Positions 62,459 to 64,000 of a stretch of DNA of 64,000 nucleotides are shown here, piece after piece. The stretch is taken from positions 8,420,557-8,484,556 of the forward strand of contig CM030931.1 of assembly GCA_018136815.1 (NCBI GenBank), written 5' to 3'. Source of the DNA: Isochrysis galbana (Eukaryota; Haptophyta; Isochrysidales; Isochrysidaceae). Every line of letters begins with the position of its first letter. Positions within the stretch are counted from its first letter, which is position 1. The position numbers and the translations under genes are program-made. The notes beneath the pieces were generated by a model. The model was given only the letters and a program-made list of their open reading frames with translations, was not told the origin of the DNA and did not search any database.

Positions 62459-63848
62459 CGCCCCCGCCCGCCCGCCGGCGGCCGAATTGAGTCGCCAAAA
62501 ATCAACGGAAGAACTTGGCTGTAAGTAAAGGATAAAGTTCATCTTTATGAGGGTTTTCTTGTTTTCTTCATTTACAGTTTGCTGAGGGCTGTGAGGGGGC
62601 TCATTCATCAACATGACTTACGAAAAAGGAGTCAGCTTACTTATCGAAGCACTCTGAGCTAGTGAGTTATGCTTACTAAGTAACTTACTAACGAAAAATT
62701 TGACTGTTGGGCCGCCTGGCGGTCAAGAGAGTTACTTACGTAAAATACACGTGACACGTGAGCTCGTGACTCTTTGACAACTCACAACTTATACCTCCGC
62801 GCGGCGCGCAACGACAACCAGTCGCGCGGTCGCACTCAGGCGGCTACGAGAGGCACGCTGACTGCGCTCGCCGCCATAGAGGTGAGCCAAGCTCATCCCA
62901 TGGCCCATGGCGGGTCAAAGCGGGCTGATGAGTGAAACGGAAACGGGCATGTGCATGTGCAACATGCGCATGCGCATGTGCGGGCTTGTGCACGGTGCGA
63001 TAGCTGGCGAGATGTGTGGCGAGGGCGTGCGGGTGAGTGAGAGTGAGTGAGTGAGGGATGTCTTCAAACTATCGGATCAAGCTCGCGCTTGATCGTGGCG
63101 GCAAGTCTCAATGGGGCTAGGGGCTAGGGGCACGGAGTGAATCAGCGAGTGAAAAGAAGTCTTGATTGAGCGAGGAGGAGGGAGCGCGCTACATCGCGAC
63201 GAGGAGCCACGAGACACCACCTCACATGCCTCACATCACTCACTCACCAACAATGTTGCCAACAAGAAAACTCCGAGAAAACTAACGCGCAACATCGCAC
63301 ACAAATCACAAACAAATCAATCAATGAAACAACGGACAACCAAACGAACTCGAGGTCGACGTGCAATGCGGCGAAGCTTCGGGACAACTCATTGGCGAAA
63401 ACAAAACTCACTCAATTTTTCTCTCACACACTACACACTACACATTCATTATTCATTATTACACACATTATACACATTACATATTGATAGAAGTAGAAGC
63501 ACCGCATCCGCCGGCCTAGAGTATAAAATACTCTGGATGCGACACCCCCCACCCCCCATACACCTGAGCTCGAGGCCCGCGAAAGTAGTGCACATGGCGC
63601 ATGGCGCATGGCGCATGGCACATGTGGGATATGGGACATGGGACATGGGACATGGGCCGGCCCCCCGAAACCGAAACCGAACACCGGAGAACAAGGAGCG
63701 AGGGGGGAAGGTTGGGTAGGGGTGAGAGTGGGGCAAGGACGATGTTCAGATTTCCCGGCGTAGGGTAGTAGTATAGCAGCTTTAGCCGGCTATTTCACAA
63801 GAAGTTTTGTTTACAACTTCCAAGAACTATCGTTAAAACGATAGGGTC
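62459..63848. other. Intergenic with short repeats
   Basis: Holds TACTTAC/TTACTAA-rich sequence (62610-62760), a GAGTGAGTGAG array (63035-63056), a 20-bp perfect palindrome GATCAAGCTCGCGCTTGATC (63075-63094), a block (63075-63235) resembling 1320-1445, and a CATGGCG/CATGGGA heptamer array at about 63593-63655. No gene. Confidence 0.5.
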
Positions 63849-64000
63849 ATGGAGCGCGCGCCGCCGCCCGCTCTCGCTGCCGCTGCCCTCGCCGCGATGG
63901 ACGAAGAACTCATAGACACGCCGCTGTCGCCGAAGCGACCGCGCCAGGACGACCCTCCCAGCCAGGTGGGCACAGGAGCCGGCAAGCCACGCCCGCGCAT
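63849..64000 (+). CDS. Gene start leaving the right edge
   Basis: From ATG 63849 the frame is open for 50 codons to the window end. Sequence: MERAPPPALAAAALAAMDEE, then LIDTPLSPKRPRQDDPPSQ, then GTGAGK-like residues. PLSPKRPRQDD looks like a nuclear localisation signal with a possible Ser-Pro phosphosite. A donor-like CAG|GTGGGC at about 63966 could mark an exon end. Product unknown. Confidence 0.4.
   Translation, partial: MERAPPPALAAAALAAMDEELIDTPLSPKRPRQDDPPSQVGTGAGKPRPR

Overview
The window is nuclear DNA of a GC-rich unicellular eukaryote, most likely an alga with a secondary plastid; a haptophyte is my best guess. The evidence is widely spaced single genes on both strands, short GT-AG introns (about 114-565 nt), third codon positions rich in G/C, and no operons. 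The proteins are eukaryotic: COP9 signalosome subunit 8, a MAPK15-type kinase, a nucleotide-sugar transporter, a matrixin and a thiamine-triphosphatase-like CYTH protein. Two secreted or membrane proteins carry Cys-rich modules of a kind I associate with haptophytes and other chromalveolates. Three runs of exactly 100 N (1465-1564, 26565-26664, 51665-51764) are scaffold gaps, so order across them is assumed. The species assignment is inference. I saw no tRNA, rRNA or CRISPR.

Layout. 1-9 kb: a 5' gene end leaving the window, a microsatellite-rich stretch, CSN8, and an eight-exon secreted phosphatase-like gene that I assembled from splice sites. 9-12.3 kb: a TIR-bounded repeat element and a deleted Ty3/gypsy fragment. 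12.7-16.2 kb: a RecQ helicase, a degenerate inverted copy of its 5' end, and a small, possibly plastid-targeted protein. 16.7-28 kb: a transposon graveyard. It holds two LINE 3' ends (one split by an insertion, one with a 5' inversion), a hAT-type BED finger cut by a deleted chromovirus, low-complexity DNA, and the first copy of a duplicated ORF. 28.5-38.5 kb: a predicted pseudokinase, a nucleotide-sugar transporter, a broken coiled-coil ORF, the second copy of the duplicated ORF, a LINE endonuclease scrap, and a YeiH-family membrane protein with one intron. 40-50.6 kb: an AT-hook-like ORF pair, the MAPK, an F-box-like protein, small ORFs, a 118-bp perfect inverted repeat, a membrane matrixin and a TPR protein. 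51.8-64 kb: a glycosyltransferase/TPR gene cut by a gap, a four-segment membrane protein, the CYTH/ThTPase gene, a gene with an 8-bp frameshifting duplication, an FSH-type serine hydrolase, and a gene start leaving the right edge.

The genes do not form a pathway. They look like ordinary housekeeping, signalling and secretory genes separated by repeats. The most unusual signals are structural: the 118-bp hairpin, the 866-bp insert with a 16-bp target duplication, the inverted RecQ head, the inverted LINE, and pyrimidine tracts sitting just upstream of several start codons. Exon structures were worked out by hand from reading frame, phase and GT/AG sites, and have not been checked against transcripts.
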